Part shown: positions 18,732 through 27,763 of the stretch, one piece after another
How positions within the stretch are numbered: position 1 is the stretch's first letter
Layout: each line of letters starts with the position of its first letter
Assembly: GCA_029264075.1 (NCBI GenBank)
Contig: JARICQ010000138.1
Coordinates: 1-32,297 of the forward strand
Reading direction: 5' to 3'
Source: Tissierellaceae bacterium
GTDB taxonomy: Bacteria; Bacillota; Clostridia; Tissierellales; Tissierellaceae
Length of the DNA: 32,297 nt
Program-made: the position numbers and the translations under genes
Notes under the pieces: model-generated
What the model was told of the DNA's origin: nothing
The model's input: the letters and a program-made list of their open reading frames with translations, nothing else
Databases searched by the model: none

Positions 18732-19448
18732 CTACTCTTCTATGTTTTCTGTATCTTCCATTTGTTCTCCTTGTTTTGCTTCTAAAACTGCATTAGCAAT
18801 TGTTCCTGTTAAAAGCTTAACAGCTCTTATTGCATCATCATTTCCAGGTATTATATAATCAATTTCATCTGGATCACAGTTTGTATCTACAATTGCTACA
18901 ACAGGAATACCAAGTATTTGTGCTTCTTTAACTGCTATTCTTTCTTTTCTTGGATCAACTACAAATAAAACATCTGGTATTTTATTCATGTTTTTAATTC
19001 CACCCAAAAACTTTTCAAGTCTTTCAGCTTCATGATTTAACTGAATAACTTCTTTCTTAGGCAGTACTTCAAATATACCATCTTCTTCCATCTTACCAAG
19101 TTCGTGAAGTCTGTTTACTCTGTTTCTAATGGTCTTATAATTTGTTAGCATACCACCAAGCCATCTTTGATTTACATAATGCATATTGCATCTTTTAGCT
19201 TCAGTTTCAATAGCCTCTTGAGCTTGTTTTTTTGTACCTACAAATAATACTTCTCCACCATCTTCTACAACATCCTTTACGAAATTGTATGCAGTATCTA
19301 TCATCTTAACTGTTTTTTGCAAGTCAATGATGTAGATTCCGTTTCTTTCAGTAAAGATATACCTGGACATTTTCGGATTCCATCTTCTTGTTTGATGGCC
19401 AAAATGTACACCTGCTTCTAATAAACTTTTCATTGTAACTACTGACAT
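18732..19448 (-). CDS. rpsB: 30S ribosomal protein S2
   Basis: [46 protein letters not shown]..., S2 signature. The track extension to 19487 covers the leader; ATG at 19448 has a GGAGGTG SD. Confidence 0.98.
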   Translation of the reverse strand: MSVVTMKSLLEAGVHFGHQTRRWNPKMSRYIFTERNGIYIIDLQKTVKMIDTAYNFVKDVVEDGGEVLFVGTKKQAQEAIETEAKRCNMHYVNQRWLGGMLTNYKTIRNRVNRLHELGKMEEDGIFEVLPKKEVIQLNHEAERLEKFLGGIKNMNKIPDVLFVVDPRKERIAVKEAQILGIPVVAIVDTNCDPDEIDYIIPGNDDAIRAVKLLTGTIANAVLEAKQGEQMEDTENIEE

Positions 19449-19487
19449 ACTATTCACCTCCGAGTTTTTTTCCTCCACTTTCATCAT

Positions 19488-19523
19488 ATGTTTTAGGAAC
19501 CTTTAAGGCACAGCCTAAAACAT
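19488..19523 (-). promoter_or_regulatory. Leader-RNA hairpin in the rpsB 5'UTR (candidate S2 autoregulatory element)
   Basis: Perfect 10-bp stem ATGTTTTAGG/CCTAAAACAT enclosing CTGTGCCTTAAAGGTT, about 40 nt upstream of the rpsB start. Confidence 0.6.
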
Positions 19524-19530
19524 CAAAAAG

Positions 19531-19562
19531 TGTGTGTAATCACTATAGTAGTATAACACACA
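19531..19562 (-). terminator. Candidate weak terminator at the end of the flagellar/chemotaxis operon, overlapping the rpsB promoter
   Basis: Minus strand TGTGTGT-TAT-ACTA-CTA-TAGT-GATT-ACACACA followed by CTTTTTG. Confidence 0.4.
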
Positions 19563-19578
19563 ATTATTTCTAAATCAA
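19550..19578 (-). promoter_or_regulatory. SigA-type promoter for the rpsB operon
   Basis: Minus strand TTGATT (19578-19573), 17 nt spacer, TATACT (19555-19550). Confidence 0.7.
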
Positions 19579-19597
19579 TCAAATAATAATATAATCT

Positions 19598-20035
19598 TCA
19601 AAAGTTTTGTTTATACATTTTTATAACTATATCTATCTCTCTTATACCTTTTTTAAGTTTTTTAGCAATTTCTTCAGAAGTAAGTCCTAGTTTTAATAAT
19701 TCAATTATTTTTCTTTTGTCTTCACTTAAATTCGCACTATTAGTTTCTAGTTGATCCATATCTTTTTCTGGCTCGATATTCTCATCTTCCTTATACATTT
19801 GATTTTTTTCTTGATAAAAATTATCTTCAAAGTTAATCTTGTCTAATTTAAGGTCTACAAGCTTATCAAAACTTGATACAATATCTTCTGTATGTTCATA
19901 ATATTTTTTAGTGTTTTTTTCTATAGAAGACAGCTCTTCTACCTTATATTCATTATCTTTTAAATCTTTTTTTATAATGTATATTGAATATATAATAAGC
20001 ATTACGCCTATTACATTTAAGATAATATTTAACAT
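19598..20035 (-). CDS. Short membrane-anchored protein with C-terminal HTH-like segment (SwrB/DUF6115-like)
   Basis: 145 aa; N-terminal TM (MLNIILNVIGVMLIIYSIYII), charged middle, C-terminal KRKIIELLKLGLTSEEIAKKLKKGIREIDIVIKMYKQ; located between the sigma-28 region and rpsB, as swrB is in Bacillus. Confidence 0.65.
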   Translation of the reverse strand: MLNIILNVIGVMLIIYSIYIIKKDLKDNEYKVEELSSIEKNTKKYYEHTEDIVSSFDKLVDLKLDKINFEDNFYQEKNQMYKEDENIEPEKDMDQLETNSANLSEDKRKIIELLKLGLTSEEIAKKLKKGIREIDIVIKMYKQNF

Positions 20036-20044
20036 AGTCCACCT

Positions 20045-20353
20045 CTATATTCTAATGTCAATTTTAGAACCCATTTCTTTTTTTATATTTTTATCTTCTT
20101 TTTTTTCTTTACCCTTAGAGTTTTTTTCTTTAGCATTTTCATCTTTATTCTTTTTCTTAGTATCTATTTTAGAATGTTCAGTCTTCTCTGTATTATTCAC
20201 CTTTTTTATATCTCTTTTCAAATTCTTTTCTTTTTCTATAAACTGACTATTGACTATGTTTTGATTTTTAACATTTTCAATATGCTTTGATATAGATACC
20301 TCTTGAGTCTTTGGAAGCATTACATTAAAATCTACTGGTTTAATACTCATCAT
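20045..20353 (-). CDS. Hypothetical Lys/Glu-rich small protein in the motility operon
   Basis: 102 aa; N-terminus MSIKPVDFNVMLPKTQEVS then a strongly basic/charged tail; AAGAGGTG SD, tight spacing with both neighbours. Confidence 0.7.
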   Translation of the reverse strand: MMSIKPVDFNVMLPKTQEVSISKHIENVKNQNIVNSQFIEKEKNLKRDIKKVNNTEKTEHSKIDTKKKNKDENAKEKNSKGKEKKEDKNIKKEMGSKIDIRI

Positions 20354-20361
20354 ATCACCTC

Positions 20362-21723
20362 TTAATAAGATTCAATCCTAATTTCACCATTTTCAAGACA
20401 AAAGATACTTTTATGTATTTCTTTTTTAATATTAAGGCAAGCATTTCCAATAATTATCTTTGAGCCCGGATATATAGTATCAGAAACTCTTACTCTTCCC
20501 TTAGATAGTCTGTTAACTTCTTCATTAGCTAAATTCAACTTATTTTCAATTCTAATGTTTTCTAAATATATAGTCTTTTTAGCCTTTAATAACTTATTAT
20601 ATAATTTTAATTTGTTTGAATCTAATTTATTTGAAAATTTTAATTTTTCTAAAACTAGTAAGGATTTGTTTAGTTTTTCTAGATTTGCATCTGATATACT
20701 AAGCTCTTTTTTTAGATTTTCTTTTTTATTTATTTTTTCCGAATCGATTCCAACTTCTACTATAGTCTTTGTAGCCATTGGAGATCCTATTACCTTTGCA
20801 ATTACTTCATAGCTAGATCTACATACTCCTCCAACAATCAGTCCATTTTTGCCAATCATAATTATATTGGATCTTGAGCTTACATTGCTATGCATGATTG
20901 ATTCAGAAGTTATATTGCCTTTAACGTCAATATCTGCATTTTCAATAAATTTAGTAGATAAATCCCCTCTAGCCTCCACTGCTAATCTATTGTGCCCTTG
21001 TATTCCTCCTCTAACCAAAACATCTCCATGACAAGATATAGATCCACCTTCTACCACTCCTCTTATTTCTACCGATCCCTTAGACTTAATCATAAATCCA
21101 TTTATAAGGTTTTTTTCCACGATGATATTACCATCAAAATCAATATTTCCAATGCTCTTATCTACGCTGTCAACATTTAAAAGCTCTAATACATTTACTT
21201 TTCCTGATTTATATTCTACTAATCCATCTACACTTGCCTTTAATTTCAATCCATCTTCTGTAATAAAAGTATTTCTTCCTGCCCTTAATTTAGGTGTCTT
21301 TCCTTTTTTAGGTGGTATAATTTCACCAGTTACTTTTCTTCCAGAAGTTCCAGAAGTTGCTTCTACAACAATAGCTAACGTTTGATCTTTTGTTATTTTA
21401 TTTATTGAGTCTAATTCTCTGTAATTTGCGATTCCATCTTCATCAATTTTAGGTGTAAGTGTTTTATTTCTTTCGAATTTGTACTCTATGCAGCCATTCT
21501 CTCCATCTATTTCTGGAAGTCCTCTTGCTATTAGACCTTTCTCAAGATCTTTCATTTCTAACAAATCTTCTAATAGACTATAATCCAAGCCAAATTTAAA
21601 ATATTCACTGATATCTTTTATTATATCTTCTTTAGCTGATATTCTCTTTCCAAGTATCGTAATATATCCTTGAAATCCATCTTTGCTAGATTCTAAAATT
21701 ATATTATTATTGATTTTATGCAT
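20362..21723 (-). CDS. DUF342 / FapA (flagellar assembly protein A) family protein
   Basis: 453 aa; GTSGRKVTGEIIPPKKGKTPKLRAGRNTFITEDGLKLKASVDGLVEYKSGKVNVLELLNVDSVDKSIGNIDFDGNIIVEKNLINGFMIKSKGSVEIRGVVEGG, typical DUF342 beta-helix pattern; downstream of the sigma factor. Confidence 0.88.
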   Translation of the reverse strand: MHKINNNIILESSKDGFQGYITILGKRISAKEDIIKDISEYFKFGLDYSLLEDLLEMKDLEKGLIARGLPEIDGENGCIEYKFERNKTLTPKIDEDGIANYRELDSINKITKDQTLAIVVEATSGTSGRKVTGEIIPPKKGKTPKLRAGRNTFITEDGLKLKASVDGLVEYKSGKVNVLELLNVDSVDKSIGNIDFDGNIIVEKNLINGFMIKSKGSVEIRGVVEGGSISCHGDVLVRGGIQGHNRLAVEARGDLSTKFIENADIDVKGNITSESIMHSNVSSRSNIIMIGKNGLIVGGVCRSSYEVIAKVIGSPMATKTIVEVGIDSEKINKKENLKKELSISDANLEKLNKSLLVLEKLKFSNKLDSNKLKLYNKLLKAKKTIYLENIRIENKLNLANEEVNRLSKGRVRVSDTIYPGSKIIIGNACLNIKKEIHKSIFCLENGEIRIESY

Positions 21724-21732
21724 AATACACCC

Positions 21733-22473
21733 CTAACCTATGCCTTGTTTTTTTAAAAAAGTTTTCATTTTAATGATAGCTTTACTATGTATTTGAGATA
21801 TTCTAGATTCGGATAAATCTATTGTTTTTCCTATCTCTTTATATGTCAATTCTTCATAATAATATAAAGAAACTACCAATTTTTCATTTTCCGATAAGGA
21901 ATCTATTGATTTAGCAAGCAATTCTTTCATTTCTTTTTCTTCATAAACCTGTTCTGGCTTATTGCTTTCATTAAAATCTTTAATAGGGTTTTCATGGTTG
22001 TCTTTTAGTATATCGTCTAATGATGTAATATTAAAGGCTGAAATATCAGAAAGAAGCAGTTCTAATTCCTGAAGTCCTATTTCTAATTGATCTGCTATCT
22101 CAAGATTAGTTGGACTTCTTCCTATTTTATTTTCAAGAAAAGATATAGCATCTTGGACATCTTTTGATTTTTTCCTAAGTGACCTTGGAATCCAGTCTAA
22201 CTTCCTTATACTATCGATGATAGATCCTCTAATCCTTATCTGAGCATAAGTCTCAAATTTTATATTTTTATTTATATCAAATTTATTTATGCTATCAATG
22301 AGACCTAAAACTCCATATCCAACCAAATCATCATATTCTATTTTGCTCCCATAAAAATTATACATTCTACCTGCCATTATTTTAACTAAATCAATGTAAT
22401 TTTCTATTAGTTCTTTTTTAATTTCTACATCTTTAGTTTGTGAATATTTGATCCATAAATTTTCTATGTTCAT
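21733..22473 (-). CDS. sigD: RNA polymerase sigma-28 factor (FliA/SigD/WhiG family)
   Basis: 246 aa; EYDDLVGYGVLGLIDSINKFD, ARIRGSIIDSIRKLDWIPRSLR (here QIRIRGSIIDSIRKLDWIPRSLRKK), ELTYKEIGKTIDLSESRISQIHSKA. Confidence 0.95.
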   Translation of the reverse strand: MNIENLWIKYSQTKDVEIKKELIENYIDLVKIMAGRMYNFYGSKIEYDDLVGYGVLGLIDSINKFDINKNIKFETYAQIRIRGSIIDSIRKLDWIPRSLRKKSKDVQDAISFLENKIGRSPTNLEIADQLEIGLQELELLLSDISAFNITSLDDILKDNHENPIKDFNESNKPEQVYEEKEMKELLAKSIDSLSENEKLVVSLYYYEELTYKEIGKTIDLSESRISQIHSKAIIKMKTFLKKQGIG

Positions 22474-22494
22474 TTTATTCCTCCTCCAAAAGAA

Positions 22495-22983
22495 CTATAT
22501 AGTTTTTTCTCCATGTCCAATAGTTCTAATAAACAAAGAGCCATCTAGTGGATCTAAAACTATGGTTCTACCAAAGTTGCCTCCTGTGTCTTCAGATATT
22601 ATTCTTATATTGATAGATTTCAATTTTTCCTTAGTTGCTATAACATTTCTTTCACCAATTTTCAAAATATTATTTCCTGAATTAAAGTTAAACATTTGTG
22701 AGCCACCTGCAATCTTAGCTACTAAGTTTCTTTTTTTTGCACCTTTTCTAATTAATCTATCCATTAATTCGTCAATTCCTGTATCTGCAAATTTAAATCT
22801 ATTATCATTCTTCTTTATTTCTAAGCTTGATGGAAGCATTATATGTACCAATCCACCTAATTGTTTTGTTTTATCGTACATAGTAATGCCCACGCAAGAG
22901 CCTAGCCCAAGAGTAGTTAGCTTGCTAGGAGCTTTAGCTATATTCAAATCTGCCATACCTACTTTTATTATTTCATCTGACAT
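22495..22983 (-). CDS. cheD: Chemoreceptor glutamine deamidase CheD
   Basis: 162 aa; LGLGSCVGITMYDKTKQLGGLVHIMLP (catalytic Cys/His region), KIAGGSQMF, GGNFGRTIVLDPLDGSLFIR. Confidence 0.95.
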   Translation of the reverse strand: MSDEIIKVGMADLNIAKAPSKLTTLGLGSCVGITMYDKTKQLGGLVHIMLPSSLEIKKNDNRFKFADTGIDELMDRLIRKGAKKRNLVAKIAGGSQMFNFNSGNNILKIGERNVIATKEKLKSINIRIISEDTGGNFGRTIVLDPLDGSLFIRTIGHGEKTI

Positions 22984-22984
22984 T

Positions 22985-23599
22985 CTAATTTACTCCTAAT
23001 CTATTTAGTATCTTTTTAAAAGATTTTAAGTCTGGAAGAAAGAAGAAATTACCCTCAATATTATTATTCCCTTCTTCAAATATATTTTCTATAAAAAGTG
23101 CATGGTCTGATACATAGCCAAATTGTATTGCAGGAACACTTAAAATTGCCGCTGCCATATCTAAGCAAACAGAAGGAACTGATATAGCTATTTTTAAATT
23201 TGTAATCTCTGATAGAGCATTTACATAGGACGATGCAAGTATGTTTCCAACTTCAGCAAGTGCCGACATATCCATTTCATCTAACTCTTCTTTCTTTTCA
23301 TCTCCATTAACTAAGATAGCTGCAAGATTGATAGAGGATTGGATGTCTAAAGCAAACATTATATTTCCTAATACATCTCCTGACAACTCAAAATAAATTC
23401 CTACAATTAAATTTTCTTCTCCCCCAAGTATTTCTGAGACATCCTTGAATTCCAGAATTTTAACATTTGGAACCTTCATATCTATTTTTTTGCAAGTAAT
23501 CGTTGCAAGAGAAGTAGCTGCATTTCCAGCACCTATATTTCCTAATTCTTTTAATATATCTATCATGAAATCATTTAAGTTTTCTATATCTATAGACAT
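22985..23599 (-). CDS. cheC: CheY-P phosphatase CheC
   Basis: 204 aa; duplicated phosphatase motifs DILKELGNIGAGNAATSLA and ALAEVGNILASSYVNALSEI. Confidence 0.94.
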   Translation of the reverse strand: MSIDIENLNDFMIDILKELGNIGAGNAATSLATITCKKIDMKVPNVKILEFKDVSEILGGEENLIVGIYFELSGDVLGNIMFALDIQSSINLAAILVNGDEKKEELDEMDMSALAEVGNILASSYVNALSEITNLKIAISVPSVCLDMAAAILSVPAIQFGYVSDHALFIENIFEEGNNNIEGNFFFLPDLKSFKKILNRLGVN

Positions 23600-23611
23600 G
23601 GAATTTCCCCT

Positions 23612-24043
23612 TTAATATTCTAATATTTTTGTAAGTTCTAGTAAAATAATAAGTCTACCATCTACTTTAGCAATACCTTGCGCATACATTAATGTAGCAT
23701 TTTCTTCATCTTCATCTATATTGTCAATATCTTGAGGATTGATATCTATTACTTCAGATGATGTGTCAACAACAAGGCCTGCGACAACTTCTTCAGTTGA
23801 TACAACTATAACTCTTGAATCGGTAGGTTCTTCATTTCTACTTACATTTAATTTTTCCCTTAAATCTATCAAGGTAATTACCTCTCCCCTTAGATTGATA
23901 ACTCCTTTCACATAATCAGGGCTGTTTGGAATCCTTGTTACATTTTCCATGTTCTCTATAGCTATAACTGACTTTATATTTACCCCATAATATTCAGAGT
24001 TAAGTTTGAAAATTACATATTTATTCTCTAGTCCAGATAACAT
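23612..24043 (-). CDS. cheW: Chemotaxis coupling protein CheW
   Basis: 143 aa; YVIFKLNSEYYGVNIKSVIAIENMENVTRIPNSPDYVKGVINLRGEVITLIDLR. Confidence 0.96.
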   Translation of the reverse strand: MLSGLENKYVIFKLNSEYYGVNIKSVIAIENMENVTRIPNSPDYVKGVINLRGEVITLIDLREKLNVSRNEEPTDSRVIVVSTEEVVAGLVVDTSSEVIDINPQDIDNIDEDEENATLMYAQGIAKVDGRLIILLELTKILEY

Positions 24044-24053
24044 AAAAATCCTC

Positions 24054-26051
24054 CTATATTAACGAATTTACATCTAAAATAAGTGATATATTTCCATTTC
24101 CTAAAATTGTAGCACCAGATAAATATTTTACCTTACTTAAATATTTGCCTAAGCTTTTTATTACTATCTCTTGTTGTCCAATTAAGCCATCTATTATAAA
24201 TCCAGCTTGTTTATCTCCTTTTTTTGCTACAACTACTGTCAAGTTTTCTTTTTCTAATCCATCTTCTAAATCTAATATCTTTTTAAGCCTTATTATTGGA
24301 AGAGTCTCTCCTCTATATAAAACTACTTCTTTTCCTTGAATATCTCTAATTTCTTCACTTTTAATCTCTGTTATCTCGTTGATTGAACTTAGTGGTATTG
24401 CATATATTTCTTCACTAACCTTAACAAGTAGTGCTTGTATAATAGCCAGGGTAAGTGGTATTCTTATAATAAATCTACTACCTTTATTGATCTCAGTTTG
24501 GACCTCGATATTTCCACTTATTGATTCAATCTTGCTTTTTACTACATCTAATCCTACGCCTCTACCAGATACATCAGATACAGTTTCTGCAGTGCTAAAT
24601 CCTGGTGCAAATAAAAGATTAATTATATCATCATCACTTAAATTTTCAGCTGTTTTTTCATTTATAAGATCTTTTTGTATAGCCTTATTTTTTATGGAGG
24701 ACACATCAAGTCCTTTGCCATTATCTTGAACTTCTATAACTACATTGTTCCCATCAGGATAGGCTTTTAATATAACAGATCCTTTTTTATCCTTGCCTGC
24801 TTTTATTCTCTCTTCTGGCATCTCAATGCCATGATCAATAGAGTTTCTTATTAGATGTATTAGTGGATCTCCTATTTCATCAATAACAGTTCTATCAACT
24901 TCTGTTTCCTCACCACTCATCTCCAAGTCTATTTCTTTTCCTAGATCTTTTGATAGATCTCTTACGAGTCTTGGAAAGCGATTGAAAACTCTTTCAATAG
25001 GAACCATTCTAACTTTCATTACTGCATCATGAAGACTAGTAGTTATTCTTTCTAGGTATTCAATAGCATCATTCATTGTTGCTTTTGTTGATTGTCCACT
25101 TAATTCATCCATTCTTGTCTTTATAATTATAAGCTCACTTACTAAATTCATTAGGTTATCCAATCTATCAATGTCTACCCTAACAGTTTTAGTAACCTTA
25201 TTATTGTGACTAGTTGAATTATTTTTTTTGCTATTATCATTGTTTTCTAGTTTTTCTTTGCTTTCGATCTCATGTTCTAAATCTTTGTTTTCACTTATAT
25301 GAAAATTTTCTTCCTTAAGTTCTTCTACTAGTGTAGATTCTACTTCTGAAATATTGCTTATTTCTTCTTCTAGTTTTTCTTTATCAACATCTGTTATAAT
25401 AATTACATCAAATTCTTTATCGAATTTTTCATCTTCTATTTCTTCTACAGATGGTATAGAAGAAATTATCTCTCCAATTTCTTCTAAGGTGTTAAATATA
25501 ATAAAGGCTCTTGCAGCCTTAAGCATACAATCATCAGTTAGAGTAAATCTTATTTTATATACATTCAAGTTTTCTTCTTTTGCTTTTTTGAGTAAATTTA
25601 TAAGATAGCTATCTAATTCTGGCTTGGTATTATCTAATTGATTTTTCATTTCAGATTTTACACCTTGATTTAACAATGCTTTAAGTTCATCAATTAAATC
25701 TTCATTTTTATCTTCTTTTTCTATGCCCTGCTCTATTATATTGTTTACCGATTCGTCCATTGCATCAAAACATTTAAATAATATATCAATTACATCTTCT
25801 GATATTTTCAATTCATTATTTCTAGTAGCTTGTAGGACATTCTCCATCTCATGAGTTAGATTAGCCATGTTGCTAAAACCCATTGTCCCTGCCATACCTT
25901 TTATGGTGTGAGCTACTCTAAATATTTCATTAATATAGCCAGTATGAGTTGGCTCTTTTTCAAGTTCTAACAAAACATCATTCATGCTTTGTAAATGCTC
26001 TTTAGATTCTTCGATAAAGATACTAATATATTGATTTATATCTAAGTCCAT
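24054..26051 (-). CDS. cheA: Chemotaxis histidine kinase CheA
   Basis: 665 aa; Hpt AHTIKGMAGTMGF, HATPase LIHLIRNSIDHGIE, DVSGRGVGLDVVKSKI, C-terminal CheW-like domain. Confidence 0.98.
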   Translation of the reverse strand: MDLDINQYISIFIEESKEHLQSMNDVLLELEKEPTHTGYINEIFRVAHTIKGMAGTMGFSNMANLTHEMENVLQATRNNELKISEDVIDILFKCFDAMDESVNNIIEQGIEKEDKNEDLIDELKALLNQGVKSEMKNQLDNTKPELDSYLINLLKKAKEENLNVYKIRFTLTDDCMLKAARAFIIFNTLEEIGEIISSIPSVEEIEDEKFDKEFDVIIITDVDKEKLEEEISNISEVESTLVEELKEENFHISENKDLEHEIESKEKLENNDNSKKNNSTSHNNKVTKTVRVDIDRLDNLMNLVSELIIIKTRMDELSGQSTKATMNDAIEYLERITTSLHDAVMKVRMVPIERVFNRFPRLVRDLSKDLGKEIDLEMSGEETEVDRTVIDEIGDPLIHLIRNSIDHGIEMPEERIKAGKDKKGSVILKAYPDGNNVVIEVQDNGKGLDVSSIKNKAIQKDLINEKTAENLSDDDIINLLFAPGFSTAETVSDVSGRGVGLDVVKSKIESISGNIEVQTEINKGSRFIIRIPLTLAIIQALLVKVSEEIYAIPLSSINEITEIKSEEIRDIQGKEVVLYRGETLPIIRLKKILDLEDGLEKENLTVVVAKKGDKQAGFIIDGLIGQQEIVIKSLGKYLSKVKYLSGATILGNGNISLILDVNSLI

Positions 26052-26053
26052 AA

Positions 26054-27100
26054 TTAAACCCCCAATTTGTTTATTAATTTTTCAGCAATAATATCCAAGG
26101 CTAAAACATCATCTATAGCGCCAGTTTCAAAGGCTGCCCTTGGCATTCCATAAACAGTCGATGTAGCCTGATCCTGAGCAATTGTATATGCTCCATTTTT
26201 TTTCATTGCTAAAATTCCTTTAGCTCCGTCTGAGCCCATTCCAGTAAGTATAACACCTATTTTGGTATGAGTAGGAATAGATGCAACTGACTCCATCAAA
26301 ATATCTACTGTTGGCCTTAATCCCATTATTTTTGGCTTTTGGTTCAACTTTATGGTCAGTTTGCCATTTAGATCCTTAATTTGCATATGGTAATCCCCTG
26401 GAGCTATATACCCGCATCCTCTCCTTAAAACATCTCCATCTTCAGCTTCTTTTATGCTTATTTCAGATATAGAATCTAATCTATCTGCTAAAGATTTTGT
26501 AAACTTAGCTGGCATATGTTGAACTATAACTATAGAAGCATTTACATTTCCTGGAATATCAGGCAACAAGCTTTGAAGAGCTCTAGGTCCTCCAGTAGAT
26601 GTCCCGACAGCCAATATTGTTTTAAAATTTTCATTATTTTTAATAGTTCTCATGCTTGGACTATTTTTTATCATAGTATTTTTTGTTTTTCTTTTAATAG
26701 ATGGTTTTAATTTAGATGCAGCTTTTACTTTTTCTATAATCTCTTCTTTGATATCTCTTTGGTCTAGTCGAAATACATTAGTTGGTTTGGCTAGGAAATC
26801 AATTGCCCCTTGATCCAATGCCTCTAATGTCAACTCAGCTCCTTCTTGACTTAAAGTACTTATCATTATTACAGGGAGCTTGTATCTTGAAACTATATGC
26901 TTTAAGGCAGTCATTCCATCCATAATTGGCATTTCAATATCCAATGTAATTATATCTGGTTTTAATATTTCAATTTTTTCCAAAGCCTCTTTTCCATTTT
27001 TAGCCGTACCTACAACAGAGATTTTCTTTTCCTTATTCAATATATCAGTTAATATTCTTCTAATTAATGCAGAATCATCTACCACTAAAACTTTTATCAT
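26054..27100 (-). CDS. cheB: Protein-glutamate methylesterase CheB
   Basis: 348 aa; REC domain (KVLVVDDSALIRRIL, DIEMPIMDGM) plus methylesterase AVGTSTGGPRALQ, VQHMP, GMGSDGAKG. Confidence 0.97.
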   Translation of the reverse strand: MIKVLVVDDSALIRRILTDILNKEKKISVVGTAKNGKEALEKIEILKPDIITLDIEMPIMDGMTALKHIVSRYKLPVIMISTLSQEGAELTLEALDQGAIDFLAKPTNVFRLDQRDIKEEIIEKVKAASKLKPSIKRKTKNTMIKNSPSMRTIKNNENFKTILAVGTSTGGPRALQSLLPDIPGNVNASIVIVQHMPAKFTKSLADRLDSISEISIKEAEDGDVLRRGCGYIAPGDYHMQIKDLNGKLTIKLNQKPKIMGLRPTVDILMESVASIPTHTKIGVILTGMGSDGAKGILAMKKNGAYTIAQDQATSTVYGMPRAAFETGAIDDVLALDIIAEKLINKLGV

Positions 27101-27763
27101 TTAGATCAATCCCTTTAATCTCAATTTTCTTTGTTCCTCAAATATATATTTTACAATTATATCTCTTGACCTATCTTCAATATCAATAAATTGTAAGCCT
27201 ACTAAGTATTTATAATTAAAGCTATCAACCTCTTCTATTCTGACTACCTTGCATTTAATAAATAGCTTTTCATCAAATAAATCTATTGAACAAGCTACTA
27301 CATCATCAATTTCATGTAATATATTTGAGTATATTTTCATTCCTCCACCTGATATATCTTTGGTTTCACTCTCTTCTATAAAACCTTTATTCTCTTCAGA
27401 TTCCTTTTCGAAATACTTTGATATAGGAATATTGTTAGAAAGTCTAAAATGTTCTCTATCTTGAATAACTTTTATATCTGATATTCTTTTTATTTTCAAT
27501 TTATATATTTCTGTACTAGTTCTTGAAATAACATCTGCTGAAAAATAGTGCTTCCCTTTATTTTTAATCATATATGATATATTTATATTTTCGCCCTCAC
27601 GAATTAAGACTAGTTTACTCTTTATTATAGGCCCGCTTATTATAAGTTCTTTTTTATTTAAAATATCAAGCAACTGTGAAGGGTAAAAAACTAAATCATT
27701 TTCTCTGGATATTTCAATTGTTAACTTCATTCCTACAGAAAGTGAACTATTATTAGTCTTCAA
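27101..27763 (-). CDS. YcgR-like PilZ-domain flagellar brake protein
   Basis: 220 aa; N-terminal YcgR domain and PilZ c-di-GMP motifs REHFR ... DISGGGMKIYS; TTG start with AGGAGG SD. Confidence 0.85.
   Translation of the reverse strand: MKTNNSSLSVGMKLTIEISRENDLVFYPSQLLDILNKKELIISGPIIKSKLVLIREGENINISYMIKNKGKHYFSADVISRTSTEIYKLKIKRISDIKVIQDREHFRLSNNIPISKYFEKESEENKGFIEESETKDISGGGMKIYSNILHEIDDVVACSIDLFDEKLFIKCKVVRIEEVDSFNYKYLVGLQFIDIEDRSRDIIVKYIFEEQRKLRLKGLI

Noticed and set aside
19449-19487. N-terminal extension of S2 ([13 protein letters not shown])
   Set aside because: Encoded by the leader/SD region; S2 begins at [10 protein letters not shown] after GGAGGTG.
22448-22999. 183-aa plus-strand ORF opposite cheD
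   Set aside because: Mirror ORF of cheD; all evidence supports the minus-strand CheD gene.
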